This document shows, one piece after another, positions 12,653 to 24,800 of a stretch of 64,000 nt of DNA. A model generated the notes under the pieces. It searched no databases. It saw nothing but the letters and a program-made list of their open reading frames with translations, and was not told the origin of the DNA. The DNA is from Wurfbainia villosa (taxonomy: Eukaryota; Streptophyta; Magnoliopsida; Zingiberales; Zingiberaceae): positions 25,462,428 to 25,526,427 of the forward strand of contig CM045989.1 of assembly GCA_025175895.1 (NCBI GenBank), in the 5' to 3' direction. Position numbers and translations under genes: made by a program. The first letter of the stretch is position 1, and every line of letters starts with the position of its first letter.

Positions 12653-12668
12653 ATCTCCCCCTTTTTGA
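12653..12668 (-). other. Element B terminal polypurine tract
   Basis: On the minus strand it reads AAAAAGGGGGAGAT against the 3' LTR, preceded by ACATC, the usual Sirevirus context. Further PPT-like CTCCCCCT copies occur on the plus strand near 12839, 12857 and 12893. Multiple clustered PPTs are a known Sirevirus trait. Confidence 0.85.
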
Positions 12669-13535
12669 TGTGTGGCAATCCGTTTAAGTTAGGTAAAAAC
12701 ATTTGATATAAATTCTAAGGTAAGAAAAACATGTAAAGATAAACATGATATAACAACATGCAATTCCCCCTTAATCCATGAAATTCTCTATGCAAATTTT
12801 ATCCCCATATAATATATTTCTCACCATACATATATTTCTCCCCCTACATGTATTTCTCCCCCTAATGTGATTAACTTAAACATACTTATTTCTCCCCCTT
12901 TGACACCATCAAAAAGATTAACACTAAGTTATAAGCTCATGGCATCAAGAATAATGGAGGAAAAAATATGTCAAGTTGATTTAAAAACTGTCGGAGGCAT
13001 CAAGTATATTTCTACCACTTGTAGGAGGTTTACAAACTGAATTCGGCCTTCAATATTCTGATTTATAGCTACCAATGATCAAGCTATCGCATGGCAAATG
13101 ATCGCACAAAGGAAGTTTAATTTCGATTTTACGGATGAAATTGAAATGCATTAAATATTCGTAAAATTGAAAAATCATGAAATTCGAGGAACATATTTCT
13201 CTTAAGTATATTTATCAAGGAAAAATAGTTTTTCATGAAAAATCATTATATTTTATAAGATTTGCCAAAAATCCAAACACTTGAAAAAAAAACACTAGTT
13301 TTTGAGCATGTTAGTATCCATTTTAACACCTAGTTTTGCATTCAATTGTTTCAAAACATGAATACATGTATTTTAAGGTAAGAAATTGTTTTGAAAACAT
13401 TAGAAATATCCAACCATGATCTTTGGGCAATATGTCTATTAATTAAACATAAGCCTTCCCCATGATTGGTCTATTATTGATATTTTGATACTTTAAATGA
13501 CCATCTAAATGCCATAGGCATTAGTGGACATTTGT
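12669..13535 (-). other. Element B 3' non-coding region
   Basis: This is AT-rich sequence between the conserved hairpin and the PPT. It has extra PPT copies at its left end and no open frame worth calling. The corresponding regions in C and D are similarly AT-rich. Confidence 0.6.
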
Positions 13536-13538
13536 ATC

Positions 13539-13599
13539 ATCCTAACATCTCACCCATGCTAAGTTTGCAATCAAGTTAGCCTATAGTGAGTGTGAGATG
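13539..13599 (-). other. Shared Sirevirus inverted repeat, copy in element B
   Basis: On the sense (minus) strand, CATCTCAC is followed after 38 nt by GTGAGATG and then TTAGGAT. Arms are at 13592-13599 and 13546-13553. The same arrangement occurs in elements C, D and F. It lies downstream of the gag stop and about 0.9 kb before the 3' LTR. It could form an RNA stem-loop in the genomic transcript. Confidence 0.7.
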
Positions 13600-14032
13600 C
13601 ATCCTAGGGGGGTATTTGTATATATATACTTAACCAATATATTCAAGCAATTCTATCAAGGTTAAGTGTCAATCTAACAACCTACATGATCATAATGATA
13701 TATATGATTTAATTTCACATTATGACCATGAAATACATGTTTTCATCAAATTATAACCATGCATTAGGCATTATATGATGATAATAAATAAGTTATCACC
13801 TAAAGCATGATTTAAACCTATTTTTCATGATAATGTGCCCAATATCAAAATCATAAATCATGATTACACATATACATAGCAATTGCATTAATCATCATGA
13901 TTTAAGCATTATTACCTTTTTATGGGCACGTTATCATCACCCAACACTATCTAAAAATGTTGTCCCGTCATCCTAAGTCAACCAAAATATGATATAGGTC
14001 AAGTTCATATGGTTGACTACCCTAGGGGTTTT

Positions 14033-15735
14033 CTAACCCTTAAGGATGGATTTTGGAACCCAAAATAGATTTTTTACTATGTGGTTCACTAGAAATTCCT
14101 TGGGGATCCATTTCTTAGCTATTACTTTGTTTTTGTCTTGTCCCATAGCTATTAGGCATCTATAGGCCTTCTCATTTTTCTTCTCTTTATATCCTAGGCC
14201 TTTCTTGTTAAAACTTGCCCTTTGGCTCCCTATGATCATATTCAAAGTGTTGGAGCCAATTGTGAATTTTCCTAGGGCTTTGGTTAAATAATCTACCTTT
14301 TCCCTTAATGCCCTATTTTCTTCTATGCATGCATCACTAACATCTAAGGGCACATAATTATCATGTGAGCATGCATCATCATGGCAAGAAGAAGTATCAT
14401 TATTATTTAAGCATGCATTTTCTAGCTTATTTTCTAATGCCTTAATTTGATCTAGCATGCATTTATTTTTCTTCTTTGCTCTAAACAAATCCCTAGATAA
14501 ACTAGAAATCATAGAAACTATTTTACTAGGAGAGGCTTTCGTTACCATAGTTTCCATGTCCTCTTCTTCTTCTTCGGATGATGAGGAGGATGATGATGTG
14601 GAGGAGGCTCCCTTCACTTGATCTCTCTCCTATTGTGCTTGATCCTTCATTTTCGGAGGAGGAGCAATCCAAATCGTCAAATGCCTTCTAGGCCAAATTG
14701 TAGACAAAGGCATTCTCCTCATCCGATGATGAGGAGGAGGATGAGGAAGGATCATCCCATGTCTTGGCCTTGAATGCTTTGGCCTTCCCTTTTCTTTTGC
14801 CTTCTTCTCCTCTTCCTTCTTTTTCTTGCTCCCTTTTTCTTCTTCTTTTCTTCTTTCTTTTCCTCTCTTCCTTGCTTTTGTTTAGGAGAGGACAATTGTC
14901 CCTTATGTGTCCCTCTCCTTGGCAATTGTAGCATATCACCTTCCCCTCGGTCTTCTATTCCTATCATTTGATTTATCAAATCTAAAATTCTTAAATACAC
15001 GCCTCACCTTCCTTACCATGTAGGCTTCCTCGGTGCTATCCATGGAGGAGGAGGAGGCTTCATCATCGGAGGAGGAGGGACTTCCATCTTCTTCTTCCCT
15101 TGTTTGCCAACAATGCTACTCCTCTTGAGGGTTGAATTCTTGGCTCTTCTTGAATTCCTTCAAGCCTCGCTTCGTGGAGCTCCATTGTCGAGAAGAACTC
15201 CTCCAAGGTACTTATTTCCAAGTTCTTGGACATATAGAAGGAGTCCACCATGGAACTCCACTTTGAGGACCGGGAAAGGCATCTATAGCCTTCATGAGCA
15301 TGTCGGTTCGATAGCTTCTCACCTACACTTGTTAGCCCAATTAAAATTTCTTTAAACCTAGAGTGTAGTGAGGTTACCTTTTCTCCCTTTTCTAGTTTTA
15401 TATTGGATAGTTGGGAGCGGAGGAGGTCTCTTCTTGCAAGCTTGGCCTCCGAGGTGCCTTCATGAAGCTCTACAAGCTTCTCCCACATCTCTTTGGCGCT
15501 AGTGCATTCTCCGATCCGGTTGATCTCTTGTTGAGGAGCACATTGAGAAGATGATGTTTTGCCTTTGAGTTTGCAAGGTGCTCCTCTCTGCTTCTTATTC
15601 CACCTTGACTTTTCTATTGGCTCACCCCTTTCATCCCTAGGCAACTCAAACCATTTTCCATTATAAGCATAATATCGAAATCGGTTTCAAGAATACCTCC
15701 ATTCTCCTTTTCCACCAAGAGAATTCGCCGTCGAA
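14033..15735 (-). pseudogene. Element B gag (Sirevirus type, broken)
   Basis: From an N-terminus near 15735, an open block (15063-15644) contains copia gag core motifs: 'MWEKLVELHEGTSEAK', 'LHSRFKEI' and 'WSSMVDSFYMSK'. A CCHC zinc knuckle, CX2CX4HX4C ('CYNCQGEGHIRDNC'), is encoded at 14688-14939. A long Ser/Glu and Lys-rich coil follows (14033-14617), ending in 'FWVPKS', the usual end of Sirevirus gag. Two or more frameshifts and stops (near 14650 and 14940-15060) break it. Gag would form particles and bind RNA. No pol follows: after the stop comes non-coding sequence to the PPT. Confidence 0.9.
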
Positions 15736-15811
15736 CCGGTGGGTGGATGTTGAGCCGCCATTTTTGATGTAGGGCTTGTTGCGGCGGGTAGGCCGGTGAC
15801 AAGCAACCTCG

Positions 15812-15823
15812 GCTCTGCTACCA
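15812..15823 (-). other. Element B primer-binding site
   Basis: On the minus strand it reads TGGTAGCAGAGC, one base away from the common plant PBS TGGTATCAGAGC that pairs with the 3' end of initiator tRNA-Met. Two bases separate it from the 5' LTR at 15826. Confidence 0.88.
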
Positions 15824-15825
15824 CT

Positions 15826-17019
15826 TGTAAGGGACCGGATGGCCGGCTAGAGGGGGGGGAATAGCCCTTTTCGTTTGGATGGCGGTATTTTGCTCGTCTA
15901 CAAAACGTTAGCGCAAGCGCAAGCGGAATATACAAATATAAATAAAGACAAGCAAAATAGAAACAAGCAATACAAACACCAAGATATAACGTGGTTCACG
16001 GCTACGCCGCTAATCCACGGTCCGATTCGTCCACGGTGAATCACTCCGCCAAAACCAATCACTATCGGTCTCTCCTTTGCACAAAGCTAGGTGGAGGTAA
16101 CCTTTACAACCAAGATCACTCTTCTTACAAATAGAATGGAGTAAAAGCGAGTAAGAAGAGTTTAGAGCTTAGGGGCACTAGGAAGATTGTTTGGAACTTA
16201 AGCATTAGCCTCTCAAAGGCTCACACCCTCTCTTTTTATAGAGGGCTAACTCTTCCGTTGGCGCCATCGGTCATTGCCGCCCATGGCGATCGTCCCACTA
16301 CAACTGCGTCTCCGAACACGCCGGATGCCGACCGCTGTTGTCCAACGGAACTCTTGGCGATCGCCGGACCTCACGATCACGCGACCGTAGTCGATCGCCT
16401 GGCCGGCTACGAGCGGTATGGCAAAACCCTATTGACTATCATCGCTGCGCCGTGATCGTCTAATCTGTGATCCGCTAACGTATGGCGATCGGCTCACGCA
16501 CAAACCGATCGATCGTATACCGGTCGAGCTACACTCGACTCGGAAGCGATCGCCATGACATGGCGCTGATCGCGGTGTCGAAAACCCATCCGACACTTGG
16601 CCAAATGGCCAAGTTTCACCTAAGAGCTACCCTTCCCCGGGTTACAATCGCTCACTCTCATTTCTCGGAGTCCTTCGCCTTCGAAGTTCTCTTCGTTCTC
16701 GGCCACGTCCCTCGGCAGCATCAGGCGCACGGCTCTGCAATGCTCCTTCGCGTCTCTTGCCTCGAAGTCTACTTCCTCCGGCTTCACTCCAAGCTTCTCG
16801 TCCGGCGGTCCCTCGGATGCTCCAAGCGCACGGCTTCCGCAAAGCTATCCTTCACCGACTCAAGGCACGAGTCATGAGATGTGAAACTCGCCACGGCTCC
16901 ATGTGCGAATTACTAAGTCCTGCACGACTTCAACGCACATATCAAATCAACATAACACACTAACTTAAACCCTTTGCCACACCATCAAAACCATATCACG
17001 GCAAGAGATTGCCCTAACA
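15826..17019 (-). repeat. Element B 5' LTR (right copy)
   Basis: A 1194-bp LTR. Its start on the plus strand, TGTAAGGG, differs by one base from TGTTAGGG in the left copy. A GCAAGC duplication near 15912 and changes in the CpG array account for the length difference. Confidence 0.92.
16232..16575 (-). promoter_or_regulatory. LTR promoter of B (right copy): CGATCG palindrome array and TATA box
   Basis: This is the same arrangement as in the left LTR: TATA on the minus strand at 16232-16243, then a CpG-rich array with CGATCG palindromes (for example near 16393, 16487 and 16507). As the 5' LTR copy, this one would have driven B transcription. Confidence 0.75.
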
Positions 17020-17030
17020 CTTCGCACGTG

Positions 17031-17042
17031 GCTCTGATACCA
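17031..17042 (-). other. Element A primer-binding site
   Basis: On the minus strand it reads TGGTATCAGAGC, complementary to the 3' end of initiator tRNA-Met, one base from the 5' LTR. Only seven bases of element A (17024-17030) lie between it and the B insertion and its TSD. Confidence 0.93.
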
Positions 17043-17043
17043 C

Positions 17044-18871
17044 TGTTGGGATTTTTCGAGCCGCAAAAACCGCTTTTTGCGTTGCGGAAACCTCGGAAGC
17101 CCCCGGCCACGGATCCGTGCGAAGAAGTATTAAAACAAAAACATGTATGTGCTTGTATAAAATACCCTAGATCTACCTTAGATCTAAGAGATAAGAACGT
17201 TACCCTCGATGCGATGCCCTTCGCAAATCCCGCTCGTCCAAAAGTCCGCCGGAACTCGAGAGTGTCAAGTGCACACTCCTCTATGGTATCCACACAAGCA
17301 ATAGGTGGAAGAAAAACACACTTGAGTGTGCTAGCACTCCTAGGGTGTCTCGGCAAGATGAGGAAGGAGAGGGAGAGAGCTTGAGAGGAAAAGTTCCAAG
17401 GTTGAAGATGAAGTCAATTAGCCACCAAAAATCAATACTCCATCTAATGGAGTGGCCGGCCACTTCATGGAGGGGGGTTACATGCATGCATGTAACTCCC
17501 ATGACCCTTGATCTCCCTCATGATGTGGCATCAATTGACAAAGTCAATGATGATGTGGAGCATCATCATTACGCCCATGCCAAGTCATCACCATGACATG
17601 GCATTTGGTCAAGTCAAACTTGACCTTTCATCTTCCCTCTCAAGTCAAGTCAAACTTGACCTCTAATCTCCCATGGTTGATCAAATCTAACCACTTGACT
17701 CAAGTCAATTTAATTTAATGAATCTTTATTCATTAATTTAAATTGATTTGATGAATCAAATCTCAATTAGACTCATTCAACACTTGAATCAACTTGATTC
17801 TAACTCAATTAGTCTAATTTGGATTACTCTTAATCCAATTTGGTTCATCCCATGAACCTAATCCTCATGGTTCATCATATGAACCTAATCTCCATCTAAT
17901 TGCTCTTATGTTTGTGACCCTATAGGTTCTTGTAACGTTGGCAATGTCCCTAAACCGATTTAGGAACATAAGCAATGAGCGGTATCTAGCAACACATCAT
18001 TGCTACCCAAGTTACAAGAATGTTGAGCTCCAACATCACCTTTGTGACTACTAATTGTGACTCTCACAATATGTGACAATGTCCCTCTATCCTTGACATC
18101 TAGATTGACCAATCGAGGCATAGACCGTGTCATCCTCGGTACAATCTAAATCTTGAACTCCAAGTAGACTCACTCTAATCAAATGAGCTCAATATCTCAT
18201 ATTGACTCATTTGGGCATGGCCATGCACTTCGTGGTCTCACTCTATCAAGAATATCGATGTCACCCCCGTCATATAGGAGGGATAGATCCCATCTACATC
18301 ACTCACATCCCTCCGCATAATTCGTTACATACCCAGTAATCGCCTTTATAGTCCACCCATTTACGGGTGACGTTTGACGAAGCCAAAGTATGCAATTCAT
18401 TATGTAGGGAACCATGGTGACTTCAGGTCTAAGGACTAATAGTCATACTAATAGCCACATGAGAAAGTATATGACACTCATATAACGATCCATGATACTT
18501 TCTCATGGCGGGTCATTCAGTATACATTCTCCAATGCATACCCATGTGTCAACTTGATATCTCATATCCATGACTTGTGAGATCAAGTCATCTTGTTGAC
18601 CTACATGCTAGTCTCTACGCATTAACATTGTCCCTGAATGTTAATACTCGACTAGGAATGATTAAGAGTAGTGTTCTCTATATCATCTCATTATCGATTC
18701 AACCAATCGATTGATATAGATAAGAACCTACTACTCAAGGACATTATTATATTTAGTTATTTGGCACCAATACAAGTAAATATAATAACCATGCCTTAAT
18801 AAATAGGAATATGATACAATAAAGTCCATACAACAATCATCATATGATTGGCTCTAGGGCTTTCACTAACA
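17044..18871 (-). repeat. Element A 5' LTR (right copy)
   Basis: A 1828-bp copy of 4185-6010, followed by the TSD ctacc (18872-18876). It is very similar to the left copy, so the insertion is not old. Confidence 0.95.
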
Positions 18872-18876
18872 CTACC

Positions 18877-19255
18877 TTCCCTCTACAATTTAAGTACAAT
18901 AAGAAACAATTAAGTACACCAAAATAAATATACCGACACTTCTTTTGAATGTAGAAATATGGCTCGAAGTGCGAAGTGTTGTCGTGTAAATGCATGTACG
19001 AATGAGGAACTTTTGCAACAACACTTGGATGTAGTAGATTGATTATTCTCGAATCTGATCGTGTATTTCTTTTATAAGTCATTTCCAGTCGACTGGAATG
19101 CCCTCCAATCGACTCCACATCAACCCATCGATATGGTACTTCAGCCTTCATAGTCGACTGGACCTGTTCCAGTCGACTCCAAATCACCTGGTTCCGCATC
19201 AAGAAGTTTGCCTTTCCAGTTGACTGGATGTCCCCAGTCGATTGGAACTCTTTCC
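18877..19255 (-). mobile_element. Sirevirus C 3' LTR, segment 2 of 3
   Basis: This segment continues segment 1 after element A. On the minus strand it holds the promoter: GTCGAC boxes from 19250 down to about 19085 and a TATA box (CTTATAAAAG) at 19069-19078. It is cut at 19255 by element D, whose TSD tttcc is at 19251-19255 and 53122-53126. Confidence 0.75.
19069..19255 (-). promoter_or_regulatory. LTR promoter of C: CAGTCGACTG boxes and TATA box
   Basis: Palindromic boxes built on CCAGTCGACTGG occur near 19086, 19152 and 19171, with variants near 19108, 19216 and 19236. More lie beyond the D insertion at 53168-53230. The TATA box is downstream on the minus strand. The layout matches the symmetric repeated boxes upstream of Sirevirus promoters. 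Confidence 0.75.
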
Positions 19256-19352
19256 TGTTGGTGCAATCGACTCAAGTCACGATTGACCGGACTCGAGTTT
19301 GACTCAAGAAGTATTTTGATATTAGACAAAACATATGACATATGATTGTCAT

Positions 19353-19660
19353 GGGAAGACCAAGTGTGTAGCCTTGGTCACGTAAGTCCAAGTGTATAGC
19401 CTTGGTGGTGAAAGTCCAAGCATGGGGCTTGGCATTGGAAGTCCAACATTGAGTTGGCAAGGGAAGTCCAAGTGAGTAGCCTTGGCCATGTAAGTCCAAG
19501 TGTGTAGCCTTGGTGGTGAAAGTCCAAGCATGGGGCTTGGCATTGGAAGTCCAACATAGAGTTGGCAAGGGAAGACCAAGTGTGTAGCCTTGGCCACGTA
19601 AGTCCAAGTGTATAGCCTTGGCGGTGAAAGTTCAAGTTATGGGTACTTGGCATTTGGGAA
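19353..19660 (+). repeat. 108-bp tandem repeat inside the D LTR
   Basis: Units start at 19353, 19461 and 19569 (period exactly 108), with variants of 'aagtccaagtgtgtagcctt' inside each unit. The right LTR has the same repeat at 51650, 51758 and 51866. Long open frames on the minus strand here (19272-19797) are repeat translations, not genes. Confidence 0.92.
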
Positions 19661-19925
19661 GTCCAAGGGGTGGTTTGGCGATGTAAGGTCAAGCGGTAGT
19701 ATTGGGAGCGTAAGTCCATATGTACCTTGGCAGTGTAGACACCGAGAGCATGACAATAGCTGAGGAAGCACTTGGAGGCTAGCGTATTGATGAACAAGTC
19801 ATGGATAACTTGGAGGGATCTGATAGGAGAGGCTAGTAGAGGTGGCTAGAAGGCTTAGGTCTAGGCTAAGGGTGTCTAGCGAGTATGAGAGCATCATACT
19901 TGGGTTAAACCTCATGTTTGAGATT

Positions 19926-20257
19926 TACTAGTCGACTGAGGTGATATACCAGTCGACTGGTGGCAGTCGACTACCAGCCTTGGCCAATCGACTGGCCTTT
20001 GGGCAGTCGACTGCCGTGGAGTGGCTGTTGACTGCTAGTGTTGGTCGCGAGTATAGAATGCTCGGTAGCCGACGATCAGTCGACTACGGGGTTGGCAGTC
20101 GACTGATGGTAATGGGCAATCGACTGCCAGTGTATTTGTTGGCTGGATGCCAACGTAGATTAGGTTGTTGTCTCACAACGGCTTTAGGAGCAGTCGACTG
20201 GAGTCTTATGGTAGTCGACTGCTAGGCACGGAATCAGCCCAAGATAAGCATAAAAGG
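19926..20257 (+). promoter_or_regulatory. LTR promoter of D (left): GTCGAC box array and TATA box
   Basis: About ten copies of CAGTCGACTG or one-mismatch variants lie between 19930 and 20222. They are followed 27 bp later by GCATAAAAGG at 20248-20257. The array and TATA are preserved in the right LTR (52265-52633). Confidence 0.8.
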
Positions 20258-20743
20258 AGGAGCTTGGGGAGGATTTCCACAGCTATTTTTGGGGAGATTT
20301 TGGAGGGGAATTGCTGATGTATTCCATTCCTTCAAGAGTAAACCAAAGCAAGCAACAAGCAAAGTGTTCAAAGCCATTTGCTGTAAAGTTTACTTTACGT
20401 ATTTCATTTCATCTTTGTATTTGCTTGTACTTTTGTATTACATTTTGTAATTACTTTTACAAGATTTCTCCACCTCCGACTTCGAGAAGGAGTTTTAGTA
20501 GTGGTGTGTTCATCACTCGAGCTCGTTAAGCTCACCCCGTGGAGTAGGAACCCTAAGTTTCCGAATCACGTATATCGATTGTGTCTTGTGTGTTGTATTT
20601 GCATTTCGTATTTGTATCTATTATTTTCGCTGTGCATATTGACGATCATTGTAGAAAATCATGCAAGAACGATCAAAATCCATCAAGCATCGAATCGGGT
20701 TATTCATCCCCCCCTTCTAGCCAGGCCACGATCCTCCAACAAG

Positions 20744-20755
20744 TGGTATCAGAGC
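20744..20755 (+). other. Element D primer-binding site
   Basis: TGGTATCAGAGC, complementary to initiator tRNA-Met, two bases after the 5' LTR end at 20741. Confidence 0.95.
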
Positions 20756-20798
20756 GAGGAGCTTACCGTCAGACTCATCGCCGTGATAAGCAACCAAA

Positions 20799-21870
20799 AT
20801 GGCTAGCATCAACATCCACCCACCAAAATTCGAGGGAGAATTTTCATGGTGGAGAAGAAGGATGGTGGTATACTTTGAAATCGATTTCGATACTATGCTA
20901 ATGATGGAAAATGGTTTTGAAGTGCCTAGGGGTGAAGACAACAAGCCGTTAGTAAAATCAAGATGGACTGAGGAGCAACAACAACAATTCAAAACAAACA
21001 TTAATGTAACGATTATGTTAGTAAAATTAATACCTAACAATATTTTGTGCTAGCTAGGTGAATATTGGGATGCTAAGGACTTGTGGAATAAGTTGATAAA
21101 ATTCCACGAAAATCCCAAACCGGCTCAATCGGAGAAGGAGACCAAAGAGGAGTGTTCATCCTCTCAAGTCCAAAGAGAAGCAAGCTCATCCTCACAAGAA
21201 AGTGAGGACTCGGAAGTTGAGAGATGCTCAACATCCGAATCAGAGGAGAGACAATCTTCTATTCCAGAGCAAGAACAAGAAGAAGCATCCACCTCCAGAA
21301 GAAGTGAAGAAACCTTCCATATCGCCTCTACCGACCTAGGTAACTCAAGCTTGTTAATTAAAAATAAAAATCATATCATATGCTTTGAGTGTAGGGTAGT
21401 CGGGCATTACAAGAGTAAATGCCCAAAATTGGCCAAGGAGAAAGCACCAACACCAAAAGTCAAAGGATGCCAAAGTCCTCACTAAGAAAAGCAAAGAGCA
21501 CATTATGTACTTCAAATGTAACCAAAGGGGACAGTACCGAAGCCAATTTCCTAGGGGGAAGAAGAAAACCCAAGAAGGAGTATCACAAGTAGGGGGCTTC
21601 TAAAGCAAACCCTAAGGTATATTTTAATACACCTTCTAGTTCTAGGGTTAAAAAGCAAGTTTTTTGTACTCTTGCAATTGTTAATACTCATGAAAAGCAT
21701 GCTAGTAGAAATAATAGATTTTATTGTTTAGGTGCTAAGCATATTAATTTAACTAAGAACAAACCTAGTAACAATAACTCTAGACCCATTCTACTTAGGG
21801 AGTCCATTAGGAAGGTAGAGAACCACCTAGGCATTAATCCCAAGAATCATAGACATATGCCTAGGAAGTG
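20799..21870 (+). pseudogene. Element D gag, first part (internally deleted)
   Basis: The ATG at 20799 starts a Sirevirus-type gag N-terminus ('PPKFEGEFSWWRRRM' and 'FEVPRGEDNKPLVKSRW'). A TAG stop is at 21051-21053, then the frame continues with 'DLWNKLIKFHE'. It then jumps straight to a Ser/Glu-rich stretch, so the central copia gag core (about 150 residues in element F) is missing. A CCHC knuckle ('CFECRVVGHYKSKC') follows near 21380. A second, degenerate knuckle near 21505-21540 has lost its first Cys, its His and its last Cys. The frame is lost after 21485. It is split at 21870 by the solo Tekay-like LTR. Confidence 0.85.
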
Positions 21871-24800
21871 TGTCACGCCCCGGGAGTATGCCGTGCCGAA
21901 AAGCAAACGGACGCCATCTCCCCTGTATGTGGCAACATATCGGGTTAATACAAGACTCGTAGACCCACAACAACAATATATATAAAGATATCAATAAACC
22001 AAACACAGCAGAAACATACTACAGATAAAACAAGATACAAATACCCAACTGTGCACTCTGGAGTGACTTGACACATCAAGAATCATAATAGAAACCACAA
22101 CAACGGCCAAATACATACAATACGTTCGTATATCACAAATACGGAAACAATATAGGCTAAAACCCAAAACAACAATATGGAATACATCAATCCACAAGAA
22201 TACAACAAATCGTAAATAAACCTCCATCCATTCAGTGTGAGATGGGATCAGCTAGCGGAGCTCCGAACAACCAAGGAATCTTCTACCTGTTATCTGGGCG
22301 ACAGGAAGCCCAGGGTCCCGGGGTGGTGAGTATAAACTCAGGGGTAATATGTAGAGAGTGCATGAACATATAGGGTAAAGAGATCTACAAGTATACATGT
22401 GAAGATCTACAGGTATACAACATGAGTCCAATAGACATACAGTCCTATCCAAATCTAATAATAAGTAACCACAGTATAGTCATACTCAATGTATATACTA
22501 AACTGATCAACTGAACATGAAGTAATGTACCAACGTACCTGACAGGCTGCAACACCATAAGCTATATCATCCTGAACAGATTTACAATAACATAACCCAT
22601 ATAACGTACCAAGTCAATCCCATACTTGACTAATACTCAGACATATGAACAGTATATAATCACATGTAATAACATCCCGGTCCATACCACACTATGACAT
22701 GACGCTAATCAAGTGCATACATCAGTCTGGACCAACACATATATCATGCTCAACACATAGCAGTATATAAAATGCAAATGACATGTATCATGATGAACAA
22801 CCATATGCAGCAATCATAGTTCAATCAAATGCAGCATCTCACAGGCATATGTAAAACATATATCAAAATATATGCATACATATATATCAGCAATGCATAT
22901 ATATGGTCATGCTTGCGCACACAACTCGCTACCACGACCCCAGTGTGGCCTAGGTGGCACGACATGACAACTAACCCGACTCCAGCCGCCACCACTCTCG
23001 AGTGACCGAGTTAGGTAGTATGAAATAGTAGCTAGCCCGCCATAGAGCTATATGCTACCCACACGGGGGTCCCTGCTGCTAGCTGCTCCATCCCTACCCA
23101 TGAGTAGACGAGCACCGCACCCAGGACAACTGCACATCACACGACCACCATCTATAGTGGGTGAGTGGGCTAACTACCACTCCGCACAGTGGCCAAGTGT
23201 GCATCTCTAGCTACCACCATCCATAGTAGTCGAGAATGGCACGCACAAAAATGCTCTTCCCTGAACCCTACTACCACTACCTCAAGTGGCCAGGGAGGCA
23301 GGATGACTGACGACCCATCTCAACCACAAGGGAGACTCAGTCTACAGCATGCATGCAATGTAATGATGCATAGCTCCATACATGTATCCTCGCCACACTC
23401 CCTATCCCACGGGGAGTCCTGGTCAACCAAAAGTCAACTATGCAAGGACTACAATCCACAAGACTCTCACTATCGCACAAAGAGTCATACTCATCTGACA
23501 GTCAACCACGCTAAGACCTCTAGTCAGTAGCGATATACAATCGATCGTCCATATAACCATACACAGGCACACAATCCATAATGGATATACCATCACACTA
23601 GGACCTCTAGTCCATGGTCACATATTGACAACCACACACTTATCTATGCACAAACAACTAGATCCACCATAGATGCACCACTAATACGGATATGATATAA
23701 CAATCAACTCCATAATCCAATCCATCACCTAACCCTAGTGATGTAACACAGTAACCCAATCTGAGGTCACTAAGATAACCCTAACCACCTATACTTACTA
23801 AACATCCATCAGCTAACACATAATAGGGTTTATAGTTCCTATCTGTGCTAGATAATCAATGAAGTAACAGAGTATATATCTCAAAGGTCAAGGCAGTACA
23901 AGCATATGATTAAATAAGAGTGGATCTAAGATCAAAGTAATAGCATAAGTCCAAGTTCATGCACTGGAATTTGATCAAAACTACCATACCAGGTAGATAT
24001 TACCCACCTGATACGAAGCTCATAATAGAAATCCTCACAACCGTGGACCTGCTTCGAATCCCAAACCTGCACATAATAGCAATAATGATTAAGTACAAGT
24101 ATCCAACAAACGTAGGAACTAAACCCTACATCGTTCCTATACTCGCATCCTTTCCTCGTCTTCGAGTTAGAAACTCATCTATCCCAATCTGATACACCAT
24201 AACCCACTCACAATAAATCACCAACATCCTCAAGATTGATTTAGGTGAATATATTTAACCACAATAAGCTCTCGTACAATAGATCATATTCATCTTAGCT
24301 TTCACCAGCTCACAACCTATCTGGAAGATAAACCCACTGTCAATCTACCATAAACACAATAACATATAGGTTGCATCAACAATCTGTTGCTATAAGATTA
24401 AGGAACTCATATATCAATCAATCTACCACATTCATCCATATCAAATCCAAATTCACCTACCTCACTAAATCCAAATTCAGATCCAGATTCTTCCCTAACC
24501 ATCACCTAGATCAATATAGCCACAACAACACAACAACCATGATCGACACTCTAAAATCAACAGAAATAACAGATCCATCGACATCCACAGCTTCCTTACC
24601 AAGGATCACCATCATTCAGCCTCACTCTCAGCCCAGCACAGCTTCATACACCATGCATACACAGAATATCAATTGAAACAATCAAAGCAACACTGAATAA
24701 TACCTAAAACAATCAGATACACTCTAATCTCAACCGCCAAACACCAATCCATTGCCAGAAAACTCATCGGATCCCCAAATACGTGGACACACCCCAAATT

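Larger units (their letters stand above)
11490..17019 (-). mobile_element. Element B: gag-only Sirevirus-like retrotransposon
   Basis: LTRs of 1163 bp (11490-12652) and 1194 bp (15826-17019) have TGTTAGGG...CCCTAACA ends (the right copy starts TGTAAGGG). The TSD cttcg lies at 11485-11489 and 17020-17024, so B inserted right beside the PBS of element A. Minus-strand orientation follows from the PBS at 15812-15823 and the PPT at 12653. The only coding remnant is gag. No protease, integrase, RT or RNase H sequence is present in the 3.2-kb interior, so mobilisation would have needed proteins from another element. Confidence 0.93.
4185..18871 (-). mobile_element. Element A: Angela-type Ty1/copia retrotransposon, full length but dead
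   Basis: Two 1.83-kb LTRs (4185-6010 and 17044-18871) begin TGTTGGGA and end CTAACA on the plus strand. The TSD is ctacc at 4180-4184 and 18872-18876. The element is on the minus strand: the PBS abuts the right LTR and the PPT abuts the left LTR. The order gag, PR, INT, RT, RH is that of Ty1/copia, and the gag and RNase H wording resembles the Angela clade, which also has long LTRs. Without the 5.5-kb insertion B it would be about 9.15 kb. Every domain carries frameshifts or stops. Confidence 0.95.
19256..20741 (+). repeat. Element D 5' LTR
   Basis: A 1486-bp LTR. Order within it: start, 108-bp tandem repeats (19353-19660), palindrome array (19930-20220), TATA (20248), then R/U5 ending CTCCAACA. 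The right LTR has the same order. Confidence 0.92.

Noticed and set aside
19272..19797. Overlapping minus-strand open frames of up to 139 codons with repeated 'GYTLGLP' phrases
   Set aside because: They are translations of the 108-bp tandem repeat of the D LTR and recur in the other LTR at 51620-51904.
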